Assembly: GCA_032164295.1 (NCBI GenBank)
Contig: JAJHTX010000011.1
Location: 1,426,001 to 1,490,000 of the forward strand
Origin: Inonotus obliquus
Lineage: Eukaryota > Basidiomycota > Agaricomycetes > Hymenochaetales > Hymenochaetaceae
DNA length: 64,000 nucleotides
Direction of reading: 5' to 3'
Under the pieces are notes generated by a model. The model searched no databases. It saw only the letters and a program-made list of their open reading frames with translations, and was not told where the DNA came from. The position numbers and the translations under genes are program-made. The stretch's first letter is position 1; each line of letters starts with the position of its first letter. This document shows positions 36,032 to 48,089 of the stretch, one piece after another.

Positions 36032-36688
36032 CGAAGCTCTGCGTAATTTCTGTGGGTATGCTCCCCGAGCCTAAGTAAGAGGGATGCACTTTCAACAATG
36101 CATCGAAATTTAGTCGAGGAGGCGGCGTGCTTCACAGAATTCAATTTCAAGTCACCGTAGCCTAAGTTCCCAGGGTCACATGGGCGATTATCATATGTTT
36201 CTTTCTTGAAATTGAAATTAATTCTTCCCTTTTCCTTCATCCTCGAGCGAGCATTATTTCAACTGTACTCTCCCGTTGCTCTGACCGAAAGTATCATTTT
36301 CATACTTCACATCGTGTCTTGGCTCGCAAAGGGACACCGATTATCAGCCTTCCTCAGGTTCGTCTTACCATCCTAGGTGGTACGCTATCTCATACTTATT
36401 ATTCATAGCACCTTATTTACCATGAAGAACGACTCACAGTAAAAATAATGTTACTTGCTATTCAATGAGCCTCTGATTTCGGATTCGCTATCTCATTTCT
36501 CGAGATTCCACATAGCATGTTGATGACTAAACCCTGGATCAATCAATGGATCATTAATCTGGTTTGCCGTTCTATTATATGCCACTGGTCCATCACCGCA
36601 TCATGATTCCTCTGCACCGCATGCTGTCCGACGTATATAATATGACCATGGGATCAGGGCAGGAGGAACTTCTTGTCCATCGATCACG
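36032..36688. promoter_or_regulatory. Divergent promoter region of VPS3-like gene and NLR-A
   Basis: About 660 bases between two start codons pointing away from each other. The right half (about 36410-36688) is clearly related to the 5' flanks of NLR-B (43590-43860) and NLR-C (60500-60760, reverse), so the promoter was copied with the genes. Confidence 0.6.
36634..36642 (+). promoter_or_regulatory. TATA box of NLR-A
   Basis: TATATAATA lies 47-55 bases before the NLR-A start codon. The equivalent place in NLR-C has TATATATA; in NLR-B it is changed to a sequence without TATA. Conservation of the surrounding bases (CTGTCC just upstream in all three) supports it. Confidence 0.6.
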
Positions 36689-39600
36689 ATGTCGTCTCAT
36701 TACTGTTTGCGAGGTGTGCCGTGTCGTTGTTCTCATTCATGATGTGTGGTGATTGATACTCGCTGTAGTGATTCGCCTCGAGAACTTGCAATGGAGACAT
36801 CCGCTACACAGTAACGTGCCGCACCTATATGTGGAGGTGACGCTTGGTAATACTACTAGAAGAACAGCGACCATTAAGAAGAGCGCCTCTCCCATCTGGG
36901 ATGAACCTCTTATATTGTCAGTGTTCAATGCTTTTGTGGTCGAATTTGTGGTCGCTGATTCTAAATATACAGCCCCTGCGGTTCCGTGGATCAGACTGCG
37001 GAATTCAACATCCAAGTCAAGCACTACTCGTCATGGTCGTCAAACATATGTGTGGGTGTCATAGAGATATGGCAAGCAGATCTGTTAAGCAGATGTGTCC
37101 ATGGAGAAGGTGGTAACAGTTGACTTCTTGTTGATGTCACCGTTGCTGATCAAGTCTGTACTATCAGCATCGCTCGACCTGATGTCACCAAGAACCAAGG
37201 GGATGACATCTGTAGGGCGCATTGTCATCCTACTCAGCATCATTGATGGTGTGGAAGCCGCTGAAATCAGCACGGATACGACGTCAGAACATGTCCGGAA
37301 GAGCAAGATCAAGCGGCTGGAAGGTGCCTCGAATGTCACCCAATCAGTCGACAACTCGGCGTCACAGATTAATGCTCAGAGTGACCTGTACCACGCTGTT
37401 GGGAAACTGCTTTCAAGATTCGATGTGATTCGACAAGTCATGGACCAATTGTCTGAAGTGAGCTGCCAGAATACTTCAAATAGTTACTTGGTTACTGAAA
37501 CCACCTAGATTCATCCCTTCCTCACTATAGCATGGAAACTAATCTCAGGCTTGTACACGGTGCGCTGTTCGTTTGGCTGAGCTACCGGTTTCTACTATAA
37601 CTATAGTATATTATGTTAGGCTGTCAAAAGTGTTTACGATACCGACAAGCGGGTCATCGATCTTGTACATGCTATCGTGGATGCGTTCTCCTTCGTCGGC
37701 GATGTTCAGGCTATTCCGGGTAAGGCTGTCAGCCTTCAACGAATGATCGTAGCACTCCTGAAGCAGACGATCGAGTGTTGCCTGTTTATCCAATATTACG
37801 TGAAACGTTCATTCCTCAGTAAGTTATTCATGCATGCTGGTGTTTTCATACCAAGGATGATCTTCAGGACGAATGCTGGATGTGACTAGTACTCAAAAAA
37901 CTGACGAATTCGAACGATCGCTAAGCAGTTTGAAGCAGGGGATCGAGTCTGGTGTGAATCTGGGTACAGCTTTCGTGTCTATGCGATCGTCTCGAAGGGT
38001 TGACAGCCTTGGTTCGTGATTATTCTGACTTCTGTGCAAGGTGACTGACACTCTGCCAGTGCTGAACCAGCGGCTGAATCGCACTCTGTCCGACACATTC
38101 GATCGCCCTGTCTGTCTACCTGAGACTCGTGTGGAAGTCAGGAGCCAGATTATCGACTGGATCTTCTCGGAGACGAAGCAGAATCTCCTTTGGCTTCACG
38201 GTGTCGCAGGTTCAGGCAAGAGCACGATCAGTACGACCATCGTTGAGCACCTTCGTGACATGTCTCGCCTCGGTGCATTCATGTTCTTCGAGAGAGAGAA
38301 GAGTCAGCCATCATCCGTTATCAGGTCGATTGCATATCAGCTTGCAATGTTCGATCCTTCCATTGAATCAGCCATCCTCTCTGAGACCGACAAGGACAAC
38401 ACCATCTCTACGGCATCTTCATCTCGACAGTTCGACAAGCTCCTTCTCAGTCCACTTCGCAGCATTGCAGACTCGATATCAGGACCTGTCTTGATTGCTC
38501 TCGATGGATTAGATGAATGCGGAACTCCCGAATCTCGGCGTGGCTTAATGGAGCTTGTTGAAAAGGAATTACCGAAGTTACCCAACGTGTTCCGATTCAT
38601 GTTCACTAGTCGCCGGGAACATGATATTGACAAGTTCCTGTCCAGGCATCCAGAGAACGTCGTTGTAGAGGAGCTGGATTACCACTCTCAAACCAGCCGG
38701 GATGACGTTGATAAGTACATTCGCGCAGAGATGCACACTGCAGTCAGAGAGGTGGTGGAAGTTCCGTCTGGATGGATGTGGGATGAGAATATGGCTTCAC
38801 TAGGTAGGGCAGCGGGCGGTCTCTTTATCTGGGCGTCCACCGTAGTGAAGTTGGTGAAGTCCAGCGACAATCCGTTCGTTCAGCTCGACCGCATTGCATC
38901 GAACTCGCAGTCTCTCGCCGGACTTGGCCCTCTGTACGCAGTTGTGCTTCAAGGGTCGGGAATATTGTGGGACAATGAAGAATCGAGGGAGCGGTTCTTG
39001 AAAGTGTTGTCGTTGCTCATTTTGAGCAAAGTTCCGCTCACATGCAAGGCAATAGATGGGCTCCTTGACTTTGCGCCCCACGAGACATCCTACTTCATCT
39101 TGTCAAGGCTTCGTAGTGTCCTTTCTTTTGTCCCAGGGGGTCCTGTCAGTCTGTTGCATGCATCTTTTGCAGACTACCTGATGTCGCCCGGACGCGGAAA
39201 GGACCCATGGTTTATCGATGCTTCTGTAGCGAAGCATCACATTGTTGACAAATGCTTTATCGTCATGAAGAACCTCCTCCGTTTCAACATATGCGACGTG
39301 CGGACGTCTTTCTCTCGCAACGAAGATGACCTAGAACTTGCTGGCCGGATTGATGCTAGCATTCCGGCGCATCTCGAATACGCATGCCTCTGCTGGTCGC
39401 AACATGCCACGGATGTCGACTGTTCTGCTGATCGTGTCGAGGAGTTGTCGGACTTTGCATACCATCGGCTTCTGTTTTGGTTTGAGGTACTGAGCTTGAG
39501 GAAGCAGTTTGGACGCATTGCTGTTCGGGCACTCCTCGATGTTGCATCATGGGTAGGGGTGAGTTGTCGCAAACTTTGGGCTGTGTTCATGCCACTGACT

Positions 39601-41882
39601 TTGAATAGGAACGGGACGGAGATCTAGCATCATTCCTTCAAGATGCTAGCAAGCTAGCAATTATATTCGCGTTACCAATCACGGAGAGCATTCCGCATAA
39701 CTACATCTCCATGATCCCGCTCTCACAGGACGAGTCGAGAGTCTCTGCCCATTACTCGAAACACCTACGTTCGGTTGTGGAGGTGGAGTGGAAAGGTGTT
39801 AAGCGTCCGGCGGTTTGCTTGAAGGTACTAGCGGGGCATTCTGATGTGGTCTGCTCTGTCTCCATTTCACCAGATGGAAGGCGGATCGCATCTGCTTCTC
39901 GGGACGGGACGGTTCGAGTCTGGGATTTCCAAAGTGGGGAAGAAATACTCCAACCCTGTATCAAACACTCGGATCCTGTCAATTCCGTCAACTTCTTCCC
40001 TGATGGGGGCCGACTCGTGTCAGGAGCTGGGGACGGCACTGTGACTGTCTGGAACGCTGAGAATGGCGAGGTGGTCCTCGGTCCCCTCGAGGATCATTCT
40101 GGATTTGTAAGGGCAGTTGCTGTCTCTCCTGATGGATCGACGTTCGCTTCGGGATCGGAGGAGGGCACGATCACAATCTGGGATTCTTCGGATGGAAGGA
40201 TTCTGTCGCGTCTGACCGGTCATACAGATATGGTGATGTCAGTGTCGTTTTCCCCTGATAGTACTAGACTCGCGTCTGGTTCGTGGGACAAGACGGTGAG
40301 GATCTGGAATGTGAATAGCGGATGCGGAGAACTTGCTCTTGCACCATTTGAACACGTAGAACATGTCTTCTCTGTCGCATTCTCACCTGATGGCGGGCAT
40401 GTCGTCTCAGGTTCTCATGACGGCAAAGTTAGGACTTGGGATTCGGACATGGGGAATGCTGTTTTTGTTTTAGAAGGACATACGAGCTGGGTCTGGTGTG
40501 TCGGCTACTCTCCTTGTGGGACCCGTATTGTCTCCGGATCAGTCGACAGAACTTTAATAGTCTGGAATGCAATCGGTGGAGAAATCGTTTCAGGACCTTT
40601 GGAGGGCCACACTGGCATCATCGGTTGCGTCGCGTTTTCCCGTGACGGAAAATACATCGTTTCAGGCTCAGAGGACAACACGATTAGAGTTTGGGACGCT
40701 ACGCCCAACACAGTCAGTCCAGTGAAACAAGAAAAGCATGCAGGCGATGTCATTTCCGTTGCATTTTCTGCGGACGGAAGTCGTATTGCATCCACCTCCA
40801 ACGACGGTTCGATTATAGTTTGGGACAGTCTGAATGGCGATGTAGCAACTTGCCGTCTTTTGGGACATTTTGATCGGTTCACAAGCGTCGCATTCACTCC
40901 GGACGGTTCACGACTCATTTCGGGCTCATCCGAACAAACGATGAGAATTTGGGATTGCTCGACAGGAGAATTAGTTCTCGCGTTCCTCGAGGGGCCCGCG
41001 AGAGATATCTGGTGCATTGCGGTATCTCCAGACGGTAGCAATGTCGTAGCTGGTTCCTTTGACGGGACGATCAGGGTGTGGGATATCGCGACGGGCGTGC
41101 TCATTGCTAATCCGTTGGACGGTCACTCGGGTTATGTCAGCTCACTCGCTTATTCACCCGACGGCAAGTTACTAGCATCGGGCTCGAAAGATCGGTCGGT
41201 CATAATTTGGGATACCAGTACTTGGGTGGTGAACTCTAAACCATGGAGAGGGCACACCAAAAGTATATGTTGTGTCTGCTTCTCACCGGACAGCACGCTA
41301 CTCGCTTCTGGGCTTTCCAGCGGAACCGTGCTCGTCCACGACGTAAGGAATGAGCTAGTCATCTATGAACCTTTCAAGGGACACATGGATAATGTTAACG
41401 CTATTGTTTTTTTGCTTGACGGTTTACATGTCGTTTCGGGCTCCGAAGACCGCACGATACGAGTGTGGAATGTGGAAAGCGGACAAACCATCTGTGTGCT
41501 CCTGCGTCATTCCAGTGCTATATTTTCCCTGGCGCTGTCCCCCGATGGTACACGACTTGTCTCAGGTTCCTGGCGGGATATCACAGTCAGGGTGTGGGAC
41601 GTATCAGACCTGGGAAGGCATGGGAATAGCAACTTGGCTCCTTCCATTTCATCCAGTAGGGTAGACGTTTCGGACTGGGTGCTGGATACGGATGGATGGA
41701 TACGAAGCGAACGCAACCAGCGCAACATGCTCTTGTGGATCCCACCTGACCTGCGGCGGACACTTCAGCGCCCTCGTAACACGCTCATTCTGGGCTGCGA
41801 ATTCTCTACCAAGGTTGATTTGACGGATGCGGCTATGGGTGACCGATGGTCGGAATGTTTTAGACTGTCAGAACGAGGTTAG
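36689..41882 (+). CDS. NLR-A: C2 / NACHT / WD40 STAND protein (intact)
   Basis: Fungal NLR-type signal transducer: NACHT NTPase switch with a WD40 sensor. Nine exons: 36689..36713, 36769..36916, 36973..37109, 37168..37457, 37509..37559, 37620..37818, 37868..38011, 38060..39558, 39609..41882; 1588 residues, no stop or frameshift. Order: an 8-codon first exon (MSSHYCLR); C2-like domain (about 9-105, HPLHSNVPHLYVEVTLG, SPIWDEPL); helical region (about 105-330); NACHT with Walker A GVAGSGKST (379-387) and Walker B VLIALDGLDE (475-484); winged-helix-like segment ending HASFADYLMSPG; 14 WD40 repeats, enough for two seven-blade propellers; conserved tail LLWIPPDLRRTL. The effector role of the C2/helical part is unknown. 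Confidence 0.9.
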
Positions 41883-43194
41883 AAGTTGTCTTCGGTGTTT
41901 GTTCTTGTGTATGCATTTAGTGCATGTGGTTTACTTTCGACGAGCTCCTCCTTGTAGTGCAATTCGTAATACTGGGGGAAACGCGCGTTGGCGATGAACA
42001 AATAGTAACAATCATTTAGCGTACCTTTTCCATGTACTCCCTATCATAATGCGTAACGCTTATGTCGTAGAAATAACACGTTTCCAAGCACCTTCTTCTC
42101 TAACCACGACGCCTGGTCGACAAGCATCTTCAAGCAGCTATCCGCGTCAGCTGCGAATATCAATTCGTCAAAGTACTAGACGTCGCTCTTCTCGTCGTCA
42201 CTAGTGATTTCACGCGAAGCCAGGAACTCTAAATCCGAGTATGTGTGATTACATCTCAGACCAAAGCTTCCAACCTTGCCAGGACATTATACTCTATCAT
42301 AAAGATATTTGTGCCTTTAGTCACCTTCAGAACTTATATGGGTCCCGTAATCATTGTTTGGGATTGATGGACTAAAGCCTTCTCCAGTTGATTTTATATC
42401 ATAAAGCAAGAGGAATGAAGTAAACCAGGGGTTAGAATGAAGACTCCTGTATAAAGTAAACTCGCGCCGCGGCATTTCAAGTCCAGTGACAGCCCGAGGT
42501 AGTCATCCTAGCCTCACGATAAGACATGTATAACCATCACGGAGCACGCAAAGCGGGTCATCCTCATCGTGTCCCTAATCTCAAAAGGAACCACAACTGT
42601 GGATACCACGAGACAGAGAAGGAATAAGCCAAAGACTCGTTGAATGATTTGTTTCCAGTGTCCAACTGGACCGCTCCGAGTTTACTCGGAAAGCTAGAAT
42701 AGCTCATACAGCATCACGTATCCGATGATATGATATCACTGTGCGATAATTGGATCGAAGGATGCAGTGAATGTCACTGATGAGTCCATGGCATTGTTTC
42801 AGCCATACTAGATGCAAGAGCAAGCGGGTGGGTACGGTGACGCTAGTGCTGAGATTCACAGGATTTAAATCAATGTTGACGTAAAATCGGCTATGAAATG
42901 AACTCCCCCAGCAAGATCAAAGACACCCAGTACCTACTTATAAGTCAGTTATTGAGCCAAGCAAGCGTTCTGAACTTACTCACATCGATTGAAAGCTAGA
43001 CTTCAAGTTTTTTCATGTTTACCGAACAATAGATATTAGAAAGTCGTGATGAACGTTACACGTAGATTTAGAAGTACAATGGACGTACAACATGCATATG
43101 GGAGACATCATGATATACGTACTAAAGGGGCCGGGGGAGTGAAGAAGTAAAATACAAACGAAGCAAAGTGAGTGTCCACGAATATATCAATCAT
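41883..43194. other. 3' flank of NLR-A, duplicated sequence
   Basis: About 1.3 kb without a gene. Much of it is related to the 3' flank of NLR-B (48090-48960). Near 43130-43190, read in reverse, it resembles the 3' UTR of FYV10 (from 54600), so it belongs to the copied block. Confidence 0.65.
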
Positions 43195-43470
43195 GACTCG
43201 GAAATAAAAACAGTCCTCAACGCACTAAACTCAAATGTTTCGCTTGACCAAAAGGCACTTAAACCTTCCATCATTATTAGCGCCCATCTTCTCCAGCGCA
43301 TTACACGAATACGCATATCCATTGGGGAATACCATTAGTGGATTTATCCTCGTTCATGATCTTGCTGCCAATTGCTCGCACAAACGAATTGACTTCAAGT
43401 TGATGACTCTCTCGCATGCGTTCCGAGTCCTGGGCCGTCGCACATTCGAGGTCTTGGTCGTAGAATGCAG
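43195..43470 (-). pseudogene. Broken copy of FYV10 3' end (beside NLR-A)
   Basis: Read on the minus strand this segment aligns by eye with the last ~0.3 kb of FYV10 coding sequence (54306-54600). Shared pieces include the bases for CDGPGLGT, GKIMNED, FPQWICVF-like sequence after a one-base insertion, and the terminal GAGTTTAGTGCGTTGAGGA. Frame changes and lost stretches rule out function. It lacks the CTLH and CRA parts and the start. On its far side, at about 43521-43575, is a segment also found beside NLR-B and NLR-D. Confidence 0.8.
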
Positions 43471-43860
43471 GAGTTTGATGAGATGGATGCAAAAAAGCAT
43501 GAAAAGGCTTCGGAAAAGGAACAAAGCTTGCTGACGCAGAGCCCGATGACATCATCACCTATATGACAAATCAAACCTACCCACCTCATGCCTTATTTAC
43601 TACCAGACAAGAAAGGACGACTCTCAGTAAGATTAACGTAAAGTATTTGCTGTTCAATGATCCTCTACTTTTTGCAGTGCCTGAGATATCGATGAATGTT
43701 GATGGACCGATGGACCTATCATTAATATTGTTATGGACCTTGCCGTTCTACAACATGCCACTGATCACTCTATCATGCTTCCTCTGTGCCGAATGCTGTC
43801 CGACGTTCTTAAAACGGTCACTGGTCTAGGGTGGGAGGAATTTCTTGCCCATCGACCACG

Positions 43861-46800
43861 ATGTCGTCCCATTACTATTTGCGAGGTGCGCCGTATCGTT
43901 GTTTTCATTCATGAGTGGCGATTGATATTCACCGCAGTGATTCGCCTCGAGAACTTGCAATGGAAGCATCCGCTGCATAGTAACGTGCCGGATCTATATG
44001 TGGAGGTGGCGCTTGGTGATACTACTAGAAGGACATCGTTCAAAAAGGGTACGTCTCCTGTGTGGGACGAACCTCTTGAATTGTGAATATCTCATGTCAA
44101 TGAAAGTTGATTTCTACTTACCTTACATTATACACACAGCGTCTGCGATCCTTCGAATCAAACTGCGACCTTCAACGTCCGGGTCAAGCATCACTCGATT
44201 TGGAAGTCAGACCCTTTTGTGGGTGTCGTCGACCATATTGATCCTGACGATTTGATGAAGAGATGTGCTCAAGGAGAATGTGCTTGGTCCTCAGTTCCTC
44301 CCTATCTTCACGTCATTCACGAAACTTTCTGTTCTCAGCTGCTTTGAATCTTACATCACCCCGTAGACGCTCAACCGCGTCTATTGGGCTCATCTTCCTG
44401 CACCTTCAGATCACTGATGCAATAGCAGCAGCCCGCACTAATATCGCGGCGGTCCTCGAGGCTGTTTCTCATAGCGGTTTCGAGCGCTCGGAAGGCGCCT
44501 ATGAACGCACCCAGCAGATCCAAGACCGAGTGGGTTGGGCGGTTGATCAAACAGACTGGTATAAAGCTTTTGGGGAGCTGGTGTCAAGAATAGGTGCCTT
44601 CCTTCCGATTCTTGACGTCCTATCCGAAGTGAGCGCATAGTTTCCGTCTAAGTTTTCTCAGTTGCTGATACATTGCTAGTTACACCCGTTCCTTACCATC
44701 GCTTGGAAGTTGGCTTCGGGCTTGTTCAAGGTGTGCGATTTTTTTTCTGATCCATGAAAGATCTAGCTATAACGAACATATCGGGTATTTAGGTAGTTCA
44801 AGGTGTCATCAAAACCGACAAGCGTGTTGTCAGCCTAGTCTGTAAGATGTGTGATGCGTTTGATTTTGTGCATGACGTGCAGCAACTTGCGGACAAGATC
44901 ACCGGCGTCCGACAACCAATCGCCGCACTCCTGAAGCAAACCATCGAATGCTGCGTGTTTATTCGCGAGTATGTAGGACGTGGATTTGCCAGTGAGTCTG
45001 CTCGACTGCCCTCTCCTGTGTTACTAAAAATCCAAAAGGACGAATGCTTGACCAAAATGAGCAGAAGTTGGATGATTTTGAGCAGGCACTGGTCGAGTTA
45101 AAGCAGCGAATCGAGTCTAGCGTGAATGTTGGTGCTGCTTTTGTCTCGGTGCGGTCAGCGGCGAGGATGGACGAAATGGGTCCGTGATAATAGTCTACTC
45201 CCTTCTGACTGACTGACATGATTCCATCAGTGCTGAAACAGCGGCTGAACCCAACACTGTCTCAGTCATTTGACCGCACGCGATGTCTCGATGGAACTCG
45301 AATGGAAATCAGAGAACGAATCCTTGACTGGATCTTTTCGGATGACACGCAGAACGTCTTTTGGCTGCATGGTGTCGCAGGGTCGGGCAAGAGCACGATC
45401 ACCATGACCATTGTTGAGCAGCTCCGGAACATGTCACGCCTTGGCGCATTCTTATTCTTCGAAAGAGCGAAGAGCGACCCAGCAACTGTGATCGCGTCAA
45501 TCGCCTACCAGCTAGCATCATTTGATTCCTCCATTGGATCTGTCATACTTTCCGAGACGGAGACGGACAGGAATCTCATCACGGGGACGCCATCTCAGCA
45601 GTTCGAAAAGCTCATTCTACGTCCACTTTCCACCACCACCGAGTCAATCGTGGGTCCCGTTCTCATCGCACTTGATGCATTTGACGAATGTGGCACCTCA
45701 GTGTCGCGGCGCAGCTTGATGAAACTCATACAGGAAGAATTCCCGAAGCTGCCCATAACATTTCGGTTCTTGATCACTGGCCGACGAGAAGGTGATATTG
45801 ACAAGTTCCTGTCCGGCCATTCGGAGAATGTCGTCGCCATCGAGCTAGACTACCATTCTCAAAGCAGCCAGGATGACGTTCTCACGTACATCCGCACTGA
45901 GATGGACAGCGCGGTCCGAGAGGTGGTGGAAGTTCCATCCGGATGTCCATGGGATGAGAATATGGCTTTACTCGGCAGGGCGGCGAGGGGATTGTTCATC
46001 TGGGGTTCGACTGCGGTGAGGATGGTGAAGAATAGCGACGATCCATTCGAGCAACTCGAATGCCTTATATCAGATTCTCGATCGCTCGCTGGATTCGGTC
46101 TTGACCAATTGTACTCAACTGTGCTCCTGAACTCGGGGATTACGTGGGAGAATAACAAATCGAGGGAGCGCTTTGTGAAAGTGCTATCATTACTACTCTT
46201 GAGCAAGGTCCAACTCACAAGCGAGGCAATAGACGGACTTCTTGGCTTTCCGCCTCACAAGACTTCACGTCTCGTTTTGTCGAGGCTTCGCAGTGTCCTT
46301 TCATACTCCCCAGAGGGTCCTGTCAGCCTGTTTCATGCGTCGTTTGCAGACTACCTGATGTCACCCGGCCATGAGAGGGACCCGTGGTTCATCGATGCTT
46401 CCGCAGCGAAGCATCACAATTGGAAGGATTATGTCGCATCTGACAGGGCATACAAAAGAAGTGACGTCACTGTCCTTTTCTCCCGACGGTACTGGACTCG
46501 CATCGTCCTCGTATGACAAGACGGTGAGGATCTCGAACGTGAACAGCGGAGAACTTGCTATTGCACCATTGGAACATACAGGGGATGTCAATTCTGTCGC
46601 ATTCTCTCCTGATAGCAGACATCTCGTCTCGGGTTCCGATTCGAAAGTGATGATTTGGGATTCGGAAATGGGGAATGTTATTTCCGTTCTAGAAGGACAC
46701 ACGAACCAAGTCACGTCTGTTGGATACTCGCCTTGTGGAACCCGCATCGTCTCCGGATCAGATGACAGAACTCTAATAGTTTGGGATGCAGTCAGCGGCG

Positions 46801-48089
46801 AGATCGTTTCCGTTTTGGAGGGTCACACTGACGCCATCACTTGCGTCACATTTTCTCCTGACGGAAAATACATCATTTCAAGCTCATACGACAACACGGT
46901 GAGAGTGTGGGACGCTACGCCAAGCACAGTTACTCCGGAGAAATACGAAAGGCATATGGGCAGTGTTCTTTCCGTTGCATTTTCTGCCGACGGAAGTCGC
47001 ATTGCGTCCGCCGCCGCCGACGGTTCGATCATAACTTGGGACGCTCTGAGTGGCGATATAGTAGCTGGCCCTCTTCTCGGTCATTCAAAACCGGTCAGAT
47101 GTGTGGCATTCACCCCGGACGGTTCGCGACTCATCTCGGGCTCATTGGACGGGAAGATTAGAGTTCGGGATGGCTCGACAGGGGAATTAGTCCTCGCACC
47201 CCTCAAAGTGGGCGATATCTGGTGTATTGCGATTTCTCCAGATGGTACAAAGGTCGTATCTGGTTCATCGGACAAGACGATCAGGGTGTGGGATGTTGCA
47301 ACGGGCGTACTCATTGCTGGTCCGTTGCTCGGTCACTCGAATACTGTCAGGTCACTCGCTTATTCACCCGACGGAAAGAGACTCGCAATTTGCTCGTTCG
47401 ATGGTGCGGTCAGAGTCTGGGATACCAGTACTTGGTTGACGGACTTTGAACCATTGAGAGGGCACACCAGTACTGTATACTGTGTCTGCTTCTCACCAGA
47501 CAGCACGTTACTCGCTTCAGGCTCGTTAAACGGAACCGTGCTCGTCCACGACGTGAGGAATAAACAAGTCGTCCACGGTCCTTTCAAGGGACACACGCAT
47601 TGTGTCACTGCTGTTGTTTTCTTGCTTGATGGTTTGCATGTCGTTTCGGGCTCCGACGATTACACGATACGAGTACGGAACGTGAAAAGCGGACAGACCA
47701 TCTCTGTACTCATGGGTCATTTGAGCGTCATAACTTCCCTGGCACTGTCCCCCGATTGTACGCGACTCGTTTCAGGCTCTGAGGATAACATAGTTAGGGC
47801 GTGGGACGTATCAGACCTGGGAAGGTATGGGGATAGCGACTTGGCTCCTTCCACTCCATCCAGTAGTAGTGACGTTTCGGACTGGGTGTTGGGTGATGAC
47901 GGATGGATACGGAGCGAACACAACCAGCACAACATACTATTGTGGATCCCGCCTGATCTACGGCGGACACTTTTAAGTCCTCGTAACACGCTCATTCTCA
48001 ACTGCGACTACTCAACGAAGATAGATTTCACGGATGCTGCGATTGGGGATCGATGGTCGGAATGCTTTAGATTCTCGGAGAGGGACTAG
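43861..48089 (+). pseudogene. NLR-B: C2 / NACHT / WD40 paralogue broken by a deletion
   Basis: Same architecture as NLR-A. Exons 43861..43885, 43938..44082, 44140..44279, 44339..44628, 44680..44730, 44793..44991, 45039..45179, then 45231 onward, with NACHT Walker A GVAGSGKST and Walker B VLIALDAFDE. At about 46419-46421 the sequence jumps from the conserved AKHH segment straight into the end of WD repeat 3. About 0.95 kb present in NLR-A is missing and the frame shifts, so translation ends at 46516 (758 residues: C2-NACHT only). An open frame for 11 WD40 repeats continues from about 46420 to 48089 in another frame. The TATA box is also lost. It could still yield a truncated NACHT protein. Confidence 0.85.

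Noticed and set aside
36564..36752. Open frame upstream of and overlapping the NLR-A start
   Set aside because: Not conserved as protein in B and C flanks; the eight-codon exon starting at 36689 gives consistent splicing in all three genes.
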